Assembly (NCBI RefSeq): GCF_000428745.1 | Contig: NZ_AUAN01000015.1 | Coordinates: 1 to 43,073, forward strand | From: Veillonella magna DSM 19857 | Lineage (GTDB): Bacteria > Bacillota > Negativicutes > Veillonellales > Veillonellaceae | Reading direction: 5' to 3' | Length of the DNA stretch: 43,073 bases | Shown here: one piece after another, positions 27,430 through 34,906 of the stretch | Position numbering within the stretch: the stretch's first letter is position 1 | How the letters are laid out: the number at the start of each line of letters is the position of its first letter | Position numbers and translations under genes: made by a program | Notes under the pieces: generated by a model | Seen by the model: the letters and a program-made list of their open reading frames with translations, nothing else | The model's database searches: none | What the model was told of the DNA's origin: nothing

Positions 27430-27656
27430 TTATTCGCTCATATGGGCATAGCCACGCTGGTTCACTAATTTAACCCATGGATCATCGCCCCAGCCAATAC
27501 TCTTTTCGTTAATGATTTTCTTACGGCTTCCGTTTCTGCTTTTGCACTAGCTTCGGCTTGCTTCTTATCGTTAATCTTTTCCTGAATTTCTGCTTGATGT
27601 TTCATAACTTCATATTGTCCCTGAAGAGCCTATAAGTAGCTGTTCGCAGCCTCCAT
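27430..27656 (-). pseudogene. Decayed gene with in-frame stop and frameshift
   Basis: Reading left from an ATG at 27656, the frame gives MEAANSYL, an amber stop (27630-27632), then helical sequence EVMKHQAEIQEKINDKK and ASAKAETEAVRK. A one-frame shift near 27530 restores a convincing C terminus KIINEKSIGWGDDPWVKL followed by NQRGYAHMSE and a stop at 27430. The two halves make sense only if joined. The family is not recognised; the sequence resembles a short helical envelope or phage-type protein. It converges with the lipoprotein gene. Confidence 0.6.
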
Positions 27657-27677
27657 ATGGGATTTTAGATATTGAAA

Positions 27678-27711
27678 CTCCGGAACCGGGTGCGGTAGTT
27701 CGAATCCGCTA
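27678..27711 (+). repeat. Degenerate copy of the tRNA-Arg 3' half (possible attachment site)
   Basis: Aligns with the tRNA-Arg 3' half from the anticodon loop: 17 identical bases CTCCGGAACCGGGTGCG, three mismatches, then GTTCGAATCC identical, one base missing, then GCTA. The acceptor end is lost. It is in the same orientation as the perfect copy at 32556-32600 and lies 40 bases before the cassette's first gene. Confidence 0.8.
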
Positions 27712-27750
27712 ATACAAGATAGACCATATACAGCAATAGATCCCAATATT

Positions 27751-28305
27751 ATGAAATATGCAAACTTTATGATTCTTTTACATTCCGAGTCTAATGATCT
27801 TGTTCAATTTTTCTATACACATTTTAAAGAACTACCTGAACAACCAATTGAAAGACTCTTTGGATATGAATTTTGGAATCAACCACCTAAAAATACGCCT
27901 TCCTATGATGGATTTACCTTACTTTATAAGATTTTTTCGGCAACTAAACAAGAAGCTTGGCTCCGCTCTCCACTTGCACAGCCAGTCAATGATGCTAATA
28001 TCTTAGCTTTATTATTACCAGAAAATAATCATATAATCCGTCTTTTTATACGACCAGAAAAATACGGATGTAAATTACATGCAACATATTCTTCTGACTT
28101 AGAAAACCTTATAGCAAGTTGGTTAGAAGAAGATCCTGCCCAAAGAATAGCTAAAGCCCAACAATATTGTTTATCAATTATGAAAGAGGAAACTGCTAAT
28201 GAAGATTTTATAGATAACAATTGTACAAACACAGATGATTATGATGAAAAATATAATCTTAAACATTTCTTAGAAAAACGTGGTGCAAAGATAACTATCG
28301 ATTAG
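27751..28305 (+). CDS. Hypothetical protein, first gene of the restriction cassette
   Basis: A 184-residue acidic soluble protein with no recognised family. It starts MKYANFMILLHSESNDLVQF, has a central IIRLFIRPEKYGCKL segment, and ends in an Asp/Asn-rich stretch (NNCTNTDDYDEKY) and KRGAKITID. There is no clear ribosome binding site before the ATG, and the frame is open upstream to 27676, right through the tRNA-like sequence. The true start or promoter may therefore have been lost at that junction. It is 33 bases before the restriction enzyme gene on the same strand, so a shared transcript is likely. Confidence 0.6.
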   Translation: MKYANFMILLHSESNDLVQFFYTHFKELPEQPIERLFGYEFWNQPPKNTPSYDGFTLLYKIFSATKQEAWLRSPLAQPVNDANILALLLPENNHIIRLFIRPEKYGCKLHATYSSDLENLIASWLEEDPAQRIAKAQQYCLSIMKEETANEDFIDNNCTNTDDYDEKYNLKHFLEKRGAKITID

Positions 28306-28338
28306 TAATGATGTGTTTAAAAGGATATAAAAATAAAG

Positions 28339-31122
28339 ATGCTTACACTAAAAGAACAAAAAAAAGCCGCTAAAATCTTTGCCGAAAAATGGGCTGGGAT
28401 TGGCGACGAAAAACAAGATTCTCAACGATTTTGGATTGAACTATTACAAACTGTATATGGAATAGAAAATCCAGCTGATTTTATTCGATTTGAACAACGA
28501 GTAATGCTTGAAAATATTAGCTACATTGATGCTATGATTCCTGCTACTCATACTATGATTGAGCAAAAAAGTCTTGGAAAAAGTCTTACAGCTCCTATTC
28601 GTCAATCAGATGGATCACAATTAACACCATTAGAACAAGCTAAACGCTATTCTGCTAACTTACCATATAGTGATCGGCCACGCTGGATTATCGGTTGTAA
28701 TTTTGCTGAATTCCAAATTCTTGATATGGATAATCCCAATGCGACTCCAGAAATTATTTACTTAAAAGATCTCGAAACCGACTTTTATCGTCTTAATTTC
28801 ATAGTTAATACCAAAGACACTCATATCGAAAAAGAAATGGAAGTTTCAAGAAGTGCAGGTGAACTAGTCGGTAAAATTTACGATGTACTTCTTACCCAAT
28901 ATAAGCTTAATGAAAAACTTTCTGAAGATTATATTCTTCAAAATATCAATAAACTTTGCGTACGTTTGGTTTTCTGCCTTTATGCAGAAGATGCTGGTTT
29001 ATTTGGTAGTCGTTCTCTATTCCATGATTATTTACAAGAATATAAATCACAACAATTCCGTAAAGCACTTTTAGAATTATTCCGTATACTTGATACTCCA
29101 GTTTCTGATCGTGATCCCTTTGAAGAAGAAAACCTTCTTGCCTTCCCTTATGTAAATGGTAATTTATTCAGTGAATCTATTGAAATCCCACCATTTAGTG
29201 AAGAAGCTGTTCAAATGTTACTTGATGAAGCTTGTGCATTTGACTGGAGTGAAATCTCCCCAACTATCTTTGGTGGTATTTTCGAAAGCACTTTAAATCC
29301 TGATACGCGCCGCCATGGTGGAATGCATTATACGAGTATTGAAAACATTCATAAAGTTATCGACCCTCTCTTTTTAGATGAATATAAAGAAAAGTTCAAA
29401 CTTGCCATGAAGGAAAAAGTATCTAAAAAAAGAACTGAAAAACTAAAAACTTTACAAACTGAACTATCTTCTTTAACTTTTTTAGACCCTGCTGCAGGTT
29501 CTGGAAACTTTTTAACAGAAACATATTTATCTCTACGAAGGCTAGAAAATGACATTTTGCGTGAAACGATAACTGATAAATCTGGAACAGGTATACTAGG
29601 TTTTGAGGAAGACGAATTAAATCCAATCAAAGTAAGTATTCAACAATTTTATGGTATTGAAATCAATGACTTTGCTGTAGCTGTAGCTCGAACAGCTATG
29701 TGGATTGCTGAAGCGCAAATGTTTGCACAAACAGAAGGAATTATTAATAGAGAAATGGATTTTTTACCACTCCATAATTTTGCAAATATTCACGAAGGTG
29801 ATGCACTCACATATGATTGGAGTAAAATAATTGTTCCAGAAAATCTTTCTTATATTATGGGAAACCCCCCGTTTGGAGGGAAAAAGGAACAATCCGAAAA
29901 ACAAAAAAAAGAACTTATTGCTACTTTTAATAATGCAAAAGGGGCCGGTAATCTAGACTATGTGACAGCATGGTATATGAAAGCAGCCCTATATATTCAA
30001 GGGACTCATATAAAAGGGGCTTTTGTCTCAACAAATAGTATCGTTCAAGGAGAGCAAGCACCTGTTCTATGGGAAAATCTAAGCCCATTAATTTATCCGA
30101 TTTTTGCTTATCATTCGTTTAAATGGGATAGCGATGCAAAAGCTAAAGCTGCAGTACATTGTGTAATTATAGGATTTACAGCTATTAACAACTCTGTAGA
30201 ACATAAATTAATTTTCAATGGAAATGCAATAAAAGAAGTACAGAACATTAGTCCATATCTTAATGATCTTCCAATGTTTTTCATAAAAAGTAGAACAAAG
30301 ACAATTTCAAATGCTCCTCAAATTTTTTATGGCAATATGCCTATAGATGATAAACACTTCACTTTAACAAAAGATGATGTAAATGATTTACTCAATGAAA
30401 ATCCTAACAATACTAACTTTATAAAAAAATATATCGGAGGGGCCGAACTAATCCGAAATACTTCAAAATGGTGCCTTTGGTTAAAAGATGCAAAGCCTTC
30501 TGACTTAAAAAATTCAAAACTAATCATGGAAAGAGTTAACCTAGTTCGAGCCTTTAGAGAAAGTAGCAAAAGGCCTCAAACAAAAAAACTTGCCGATACA
30601 CCTTGGCTATTTGGAGAAATTCGCCAACCAGATAAAGATATGTTAGTCATTCCCAAAGTATCCTCTCAAAGCAGAAGATACATACCAATGGCTTTTATTC
30701 CATCTGACATAATTGTAAGTGGCAGCGCTTTAATCATTCCAGATGCAACACTATTTGATTTCGGTATTTTAACATCGAATGTACATAACGCTTGGATGAG
30801 AGCTGTTGCGGGGCGTATGAAAAGTGATTACCAATATTCTGGTAACATCGTTTATAACAACTTTCCTTGGCCTACGCCTACAAAAACTCAACAAGCAGAA
30901 ATAGAAAAAACAGCCCAAGCTATTCTCAATGCTCGTGCAAAATATCCAACAGAATCTTTAGCCACATTGTATGATGATAATATAATGCCTATTGACTTAT
31001 TGAATGCCCATAGAAATAATAATCGAGCTGTAATGAAAGCCTATGGTTTTGATACAAATATTTCTGAGTATGATTGTGTTGTTAATCTTATTTCTCGTTA
31101 TACAAAACTTATCAATACCTAA
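28339..31122 (+). CDS. MmeI-like (type IIL) single-chain restriction-modification enzyme
   Basis: A 927-residue protein, close to MmeI in size (about 920). The N terminus holds a PD-ExK-type nuclease motif: Asp64, then Glu75-Gln-Lys77 (IDAMIPATHTMIEQK). A helical spacer follows. The N6-adenine methyltransferase core has motif I DPAAGSGNFLTE near residue 383 and motif IV GNPPFGG near 508. The C-terminal third (about 620-860) would be the target-recognition domain, with WWxx-like segments and NFPWPTP typical of the family near residue 843. One protein therefore both methylates and cuts. AT-rich composition and bordering tRNA-derived repeats point to horizontal arrival. Target sequence is unknown. 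Confidence 0.88.
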   Translation: MLTLKEQKKAAKIFAEKWAGIGDEKQDSQRFWIELLQTVYGIENPADFIRFEQRVMLENISYIDAMIPATHTMIEQKSLGKSLTAPIRQSDGSQLTPLEQAKRYSANLPYSDRPRWIIGCNFAEFQILDMDNPNATPEIIYLKDLETDFYRLNFIVNTKDTHIEKEMEVSRSAGELVGKIYDVLLTQYKLNEKLSEDYILQNINKLCVRLVFCLYAEDAGLFGSRSLFHDYLQEYKSQQFRKALLELFRILDTPVSDRDPFEEENLLAFPYVNGNLFSESIEIPPFSEEAVQMLLDEACAFDWSEISPTIFGGIFESTLNPDTRRHGGMHYTSIENIHKVIDPLFLDEYKEKFKLAMKEKVSKKRTEKLKTLQTELSSLTFLDPAAGSGNFLTETYLSLRRLENDILRETITDKSGTGILGFEEDELNPIKVSIQQFYGIEINDFAVAVARTAMWIAEAQMFAQTEGIINREMDFLPLHNFANIHEGDALTYDWSKIIVPENLSYIMGNPPFGGKKEQSEKQKKELIATFNNAKGAGNLDYVTAWYMKAALYIQGTHIKGAFVSTNSIVQGEQAPVLWENLSPLIYPIFAYHSFKWDSDAKAKAAVHCVIIGFTAINNSVEHKLIFNGNAIKEVQNISPYLNDLPMFFIKSRTKTISNAPQIFYGNMPIDDKHFTLTKDDVNDLLNENPNNTNFIKKYIGGAELIRNTSKWCLWLKDAKPSDLKNSKLIMERVNLVRAFRESSKRPQTKKLADTPWLFGEIRQPDKDMLVIPKVSSQSRRYIPMAFIPSDIIVSGSALIIPDATLFDFGILTSNVHNAWMRAVAGRMKSDYQYSGNIVYNNFPWPTPTKTQQAEIEKTAQAILNARAKYPTESLATLYDDNIMPIDLLNAHRNNNRAVMKAYGFDTNISEYDCVVNLISRYTKLINT

Positions 31123-31209
31123 AAAGCATAATAAAAATTCATATAAAAAGGCTTAGTTGTGAAATAAAAACCAAAACTCTTAATTTAACTATATTTAGGA
31201 GCATAATAT

Positions 31210-32316
31210 ATGAGCTACCAATACCTAAAAAAATCATCATCAAAAATTACTATAACATTACCCTCTTCTATAGATAGTGCTCATGTTTCTACTTTTATTA
31301 ATGAAATTGCTCAATTAAATTTGGATTCTATTGCTTCTGATAAATCTAAATATATTCTTTTAGATGCTCGCACGATTAACTGGATTGAACCATACGCATC
31401 ATTACTCATTATCGCCACCTTAAACTCATTACAACGCAAATGTAACGATTTAGAAATAGACGTAAAGTCATATAAAATCCAAAATTTTAATGGATACGCT
31501 GAGCATATTGGTTTCTATAATGCAATTTCTCTCCCGTATGGGAAAGAAATTGGTGTCGCACCAGGTAGTGATTCATATATTCCAATCCACAAATGGATTA
31601 AAACGGAGCTAGAAAAAGAGGCTAAAGATAAACATATTTTAGTTCAACAATTGCTAGAAGAAGAAGCATATACACTCAGTAAAACATTGAACTATCATAA
31701 TAACTTCCCCGATACTTCAAAATCAATGGGGTTCGCTCTTTTCGAAATACTAAGGAATGTGTATGAACATAGTGAATCTGAAACACTTTGGTGTTGTGCA
31801 CAAGTATGGCCACAGAAAGATAAACTCGAAATTGCCGTTGTCGATGAAGGAATTGGAATAAAAAAATCCCTAGCGTCTAATAAGGCTTATAACGATGGGA
31901 AAGATAATGTGGGATCTATTTTATTTGCACTACAACCCGGAGTATCTAAAAGTTATCGTCCACGCAAAAAGCACAATCCTTTTAGCGATAATGATGATAA
32001 TGCATATGCTAATAGTGGATTCGGCTTATATCTTACAAGTCAGGTTTGCAAAGATATTGGAAAGTTTAAAATTTGTAGCGTTGGAAATCAAGTCCAATTA
32101 TGGAAAGATAACAAACCTAAAATTACAAAACTAAACTTTAATGGTACTGGAATATGTATTAATATCAATTTATCTAAACTCGATCAATTTATGGAATTAA
32201 AAAAACAATATCTTTCAATAGGCGAAGCTGAAATAAAACACAAGCCAAATGTTATAAAAGAAGCTTCTGCTGCATCTAAAACAATTGGTCCAATTAGTAA
32301 AAGATTTGATTTTTAA
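31210..32316 (+). CDS. STAS-like and GHKL-ATPase protein linked to the restriction gene
   Basis: A 368-residue protein. The N-terminal roughly 110 residues look like a STAS-type fold: alternating strands and helices, ITITLPSSIDSAHV, KYILLDARTINWIEPYASLLII. The C-terminal half is a GHKL ATPase: N box with Glu179, Asn183 and His187 (FEILRNVYEHSE), G1 box VVDEGIGI (212-216) and G2 box NSGFGLYLTS (268-273). No phosphoacceptor or membrane segment is visible. The architecture recalls anti-sigma/anti-anti-sigma switches fused in one chain. AGGAG lies upstream of the ATG, 87 bases after the restriction gene. The role is unknown; control or modulation of the enzyme is speculation. Confidence 0.72.
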   Translation: MSYQYLKKSSSKITITLPSSIDSAHVSTFINEIAQLNLDSIASDKSKYILLDARTINWIEPYASLLIIATLNSLQRKCNDLEIDVKSYKIQNFNGYAEHIGFYNAISLPYGKEIGVAPGSDSYIPIHKWIKTELEKEAKDKHILVQQLLEEEAYTLSKTLNYHNNFPDTSKSMGFALFEILRNVYEHSESETLWCCAQVWPQKDKLEIAVVDEGIGIKKSLASNKAYNDGKDNVGSILFALQPGVSKSYRPRKKHNPFSDNDDNAYANSGFGLYLTSQVCKDIGKFKICSVGNQVQLWKDNKPKITKLNFNGTGICININLSKLDQFMELKKQYLSIGEAEIKHKPNVIKEASAASKTIGPISKRFDF

Positions 32317-32555
32317 TACGCCCTACTCTCTCATATACATATTATATGCTATTACTTCACCTAATAGTGTTAACCTACCTTGAAAAATTATGCATTGCAT
32401 CAATTCATGTTTTGAGCCCAATAACTCCATTAATTCTATAAAAACAATAAAATTACATAAATTAGAAAAAAATAACCGTAAAATAAAAAGCCTATATTTA
32501 TAAGCTTTCTGTAATCTTTATTATCTGGATAAACTTTATAAACTTGCTTAAACTT

Positions 32556-32600
32556 TCTCCGGAACCGGGTGCGCAGGTTCGAATCCTGCTAGGCGCACCA
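32556..32600 (+). repeat. Perfect copy of the 3' 45 bases of tRNA-Arg(CCG), possible attachment site
   Basis: Identical to the tRNA gene at 26583-26657 from the anticodon loop to the CCA end, but on the opposite strand. The 5' half of the tRNA is absent; the upstream sequence is AT-rich and unrelated. This is the footprint left by tRNA-targeting site-specific integration. The stretch 32317-32555 before it holds no gene. Confidence 0.92.
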
Positions 32601-32611
32601 TATAAATATAT

Positions 32612-32657
32612 AAAGGAAAGAGCCTGCAACTCTAAAAAGTTGCAGGCTCTTTCCTTT
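32612..32657. terminator. Terminator with a 20-bp perfect stem
   Basis: Arms 32612-32631 and 32638-32657 are fully complementary with a six-base loop. It overlaps the stop codon of the leftward small gene and lies 11 bases after the tRNA fragment. Confidence 0.9.
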
Positions 32658-32904
32658 ACAAAAATCCCCATCGCCGTTGGTATTCTACATTCAATGAAAA
32701 CTCCGTATCCGTGAACCCTTGTTGTCGTAAACGGGCTTTCACATCTTCACCTTCACCGTCATAGATAACAGCATGCCAAGAATTGTCCGCATCATCGATG
32801 ACAAACCGATGTTGATTAGCGAAATGACGCAGACGCTTCCGCACCGCTGAAGAAGCAGTAGCTGCCGGTGTCAATGTAATTTTTATAGCAATTACTGATG
32901 TCAT
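32656..32904 (-). CDS. Small hypothetical protein, 82 residues
   Basis: Starts at ATG 32904 with AGGAGGTG at six bases; a longer frame to 32958 has no support. The sequence MTSVIAIKITLTPAATASS is followed by a basic segment with RKRLRHFANQHRF and ends in EYQRRWGFL. It is probably a small soluble alpha/beta protein. No family is recognised. It lies directly downstream of the UPF0324 transporter gene, 60 bases away and on the same strand, so it may share the SAM-I riboswitch transcript. Confidence 0.65.
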   Translation of the reverse strand: MTSVIAIKITLTPAATASSAVRKRLRHFANQHRFVIDDADNSWHAVIYDGEGEDVKARLRQQGFTDTEFSLNVEYQRRWGFL

Positions 32905-32964
32905 ATGCGCACCTCCTAACAACCGTTGCGTGCGTAGTTCACATGGACGCAGTGTCACAACATA

Positions 32965-34287
32965 TTACAGCTGTAGCCAAAAATTCTGAAAAACTTGTGT
33001 CGATAACAGATAGCCTAACGGTACATTGATGGCCACACCGATAGCAAAAGCAAGCAAGGGTTTATATCCTACCTTCGTTAAATCGCGAAGACGTGTAGTA
33101 AGGCCAATGCTTAAGAACGTTAAAACAAAGAACCAGCCACGTAATTCCTTGAGCGCTGCCAATACGGTTTTACTGTAAGCTGTCCCCGTACTGCTATCAA
33201 GTCCGGTTAGTACCAATGAGGTAACAATGGATGCCACAAAAAAGCCAATAATAAATTTGGGAAAGCGTCGCCAAATTTCTTTTTTGTCGATGTGTTCACT
33301 ATCTTTTACTTGCTTACGTTCCCACAATGTTACGGAAAGAATAGCCACCAAGAAGGCCCATACGCCGACAAACATATCGCGGCCCACCACTTTCATCAAG
33401 GTAAATGCCCGTACCGCTGCTTCATGCCCGATTGTCTCAGCCGCTGCAAAGCCGGCAGCATCAGCAAATTCCGACGTACCGATCCAAGCACCGGCTACAC
33501 CGGGATGAAGCCCCAATGCTTTTGCTGCTGCCGGAAGAGCAAAGATCATAACGACGGCCCATACAATAACTAAGGAAATTGCTACCGATACATGTTCCTG
33601 TCGGGCGCGGCATGCACCGCCGATAGCAATGGAGCCGGATACGCCGCATATAGATCCGCCAGCACCAAGGCACGCTGCAAACCGTTTATCCAAGCCAAAC
33701 AGCTTCGTTGCCGCTAAATAAATACTTCCAAAAGTAACAACCGAAACAATAAGTGCCTGTCCCATGGCGGCCGGACCGGCTTGCAATATAATCGTGAAGG
33801 GCAAGGTAGCACCCATGAGTACAATGCCGGTTTTTACATAATACTCGGTGCGCAGTGCATCGCTGAGCCATGCCGGTAATCGCACCAGATTACTGAGAAT
33901 AAGTCCAACCACAAGTGCTAATAAAGGTCCTTCCAGTTGTGCGGCCTTTATCCAAGTATGAGATGCCAATACCGTAACGACGACCGCCAGTACATATAAT
34001 GCCGTAAAGCTGCCGATAAAACGCCGGCTGCCAAAGCCAAGATAGTACGCACCCACCGTAATTACGGCAGCCAATACTATATATAACCGCAGAATGGATG
34101 CCCAACCATTTTGTATAATTTGCCCCAGCTGTTCCCAGCTTTGCCATGGCGTTACCTTAAAACGAATCCAGGACGTTATATCTCCCAGTCCGCCGTAAAA
34201 CAAAAGACTCAATACAGCAATAAATCCCAAGCCGATGACAATGGCCCAGCTGTCTTCCTTTTTGTGCCAACGATATTTTGTTTCCAT
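32965..34287 (-). CDS. UPF0324/YeiH-type putative sulfate exporter family transporter
   Basis: A 440-residue membrane protein with about ten hydrophobic segments and the family motifs GPLLALVVGLILSN, GIVLMGATLPF and CGVSGSIAIGGACRA in the middle, WIGTSEFADAAGFAAAE later. The family is annotated as a possible sulfate exporter but is poorly characterised. An upstream in-frame ATG at 34467 lies inside the riboswitch terminator region and was rejected. The ATG at 34287 has AGAGAGG at seven bases and starts METKYRWHKKED. A SAM-I riboswitch precedes it, linking it to sulfur or methionine supply. Confidence 0.85.
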   Translation of the reverse strand: METKYRWHKKEDSWAIVIGLGFIAVLSLLFYGGLGDITSWIRFKVTPWQSWEQLGQIIQNGWASILRLYIVLAAVITVGAYYLGFGSRRFIGSFTALYVLAVVVTVLASHTWIKAAQLEGPLLALVVGLILSNLVRLPAWLSDALRTEYYVKTGIVLMGATLPFTIILQAGPAAMGQALIVSVVTFGSIYLAATKLFGLDKRFAACLGAGGSICGVSGSIAIGGACRARQEHVSVAISLVIVWAVVMIFALPAAAKALGLHPGVAGAWIGTSEFADAAGFAAAETIGHEAAVRAFTLMKVVGRDMFVGVWAFLVAILSVTLWERKQVKDSEHIDKKEIWRRFPKFIIGFFVASIVTSLVLTGLDSSTGTAYSKTVLAALKELRGWFFVLTFLSIGLTTRLRDLTKVGYKPLLAFAIGVAINVPLGYLLSTQVFQNFWLQL

Positions 34288-34426
34288 ATACAAACCTCTC
34301 TTTTTTCTCAATACTACCTTTATGCGGAGTACTACGCGATGACCGGTACGGTCTTTTGACGGTCCCTCCCCCAAGGAACCATCCCATGTATTACTTAAAT
34401 TCTTGCTAAGAATGTACATAAAGAAA

Positions 34427-34451
34427 ACACCCGCCTTCCTCAGACGGGTGT
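34427..34451 (-). terminator. Riboswitch-controlled terminator before the UPF0324 gene
   Basis: Minus-strand arms ACACCCGTC and GGCGGGTGT with a short loop, followed by TTTTC. It sits next to the SAM-I aptamer. Confidence 0.78.
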
Positions 34452-34462
34452 CTCTCACCTCA

Positions 34463-34568
34463 CTCATCTTTCAGAAAACTCTGCCGGATGTAGCACCGCT
34501 TCAATGAATATACTCATCGCCGGTTGCTGTAGCTTCTACGGGCCGTTCCCTCCACTACTCTTGATGAA
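34463..34568 (-). promoter_or_regulatory. SAM-I (S-box) riboswitch aptamer upstream of the UPF0324 transporter
   Basis: Minus strand shows TCATCAAGAG, GTGGAGGGAACGGCCC, ACAGCAACCGGC, AGCGGTGCTACATCC and a closing GATGAG pairing with the 5' TCATC. The GGTGCtAcaTCC segment departs slightly from the usual GGTGCTAATTCC. It is about 106 bases long and has a terminator downstream. Confidence 0.93.
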
Positions 34569-34618
34569 ATCCTATGCAATTTTAATTCCTATAATACATG
34601 TAAGAATTCTTGTGCTCT

Positions 34619-34647
34619 ATCTTACACCGAGTCATTACGATTGTCAA
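34619..34647 (-). promoter_or_regulatory. Sigma-A promoter of the UPF0324 transporter transcript
   Basis: Minus strand TTGACA (34642-34647) and TAAGAT (34619-34624), 17 bases apart, about 50 bases before the SAM-I aptamer. The remaining 34648-34906 stretch shows no gene. Confidence 0.75.
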
Positions 34648-34906
34648 CGTCTTATTTAACTAAATATCATTATTTTCTTTCATAATACCCCTGTCTAATT
34701 TTCCTTTTACACTGTCTGACGACAGCTTTCCAGAGTAATCGTCAATATGCGATTAGCAAAAGGACTTCCGTTATGAGTCTCTTCAAATAGAGCTCCTTTT
34801 GTTCAAAATTCTGCAGTAAATGGTTTAATTCACATTGCTGGTAAAATAACTTATACTCCCTATTGATGAAAAGTACCCTGTGTCTAGATATCATTAATTT
34901 TGTCGT

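Noticed and set aside
28339-31122. Stand-alone methyltransferase without nuclease
   Set aside because: The Asp64...Glu75-x-Lys77 motif and the full MmeI-like length indicate that the nuclease part is present.
34288-34467. N-terminal extension of the UPF0324 transporter to ATG 34467
   Set aside because: It would translate through the riboswitch terminator, and the extra residues are basic and unlike the family. ATG 34287 has a good ribosome binding site.
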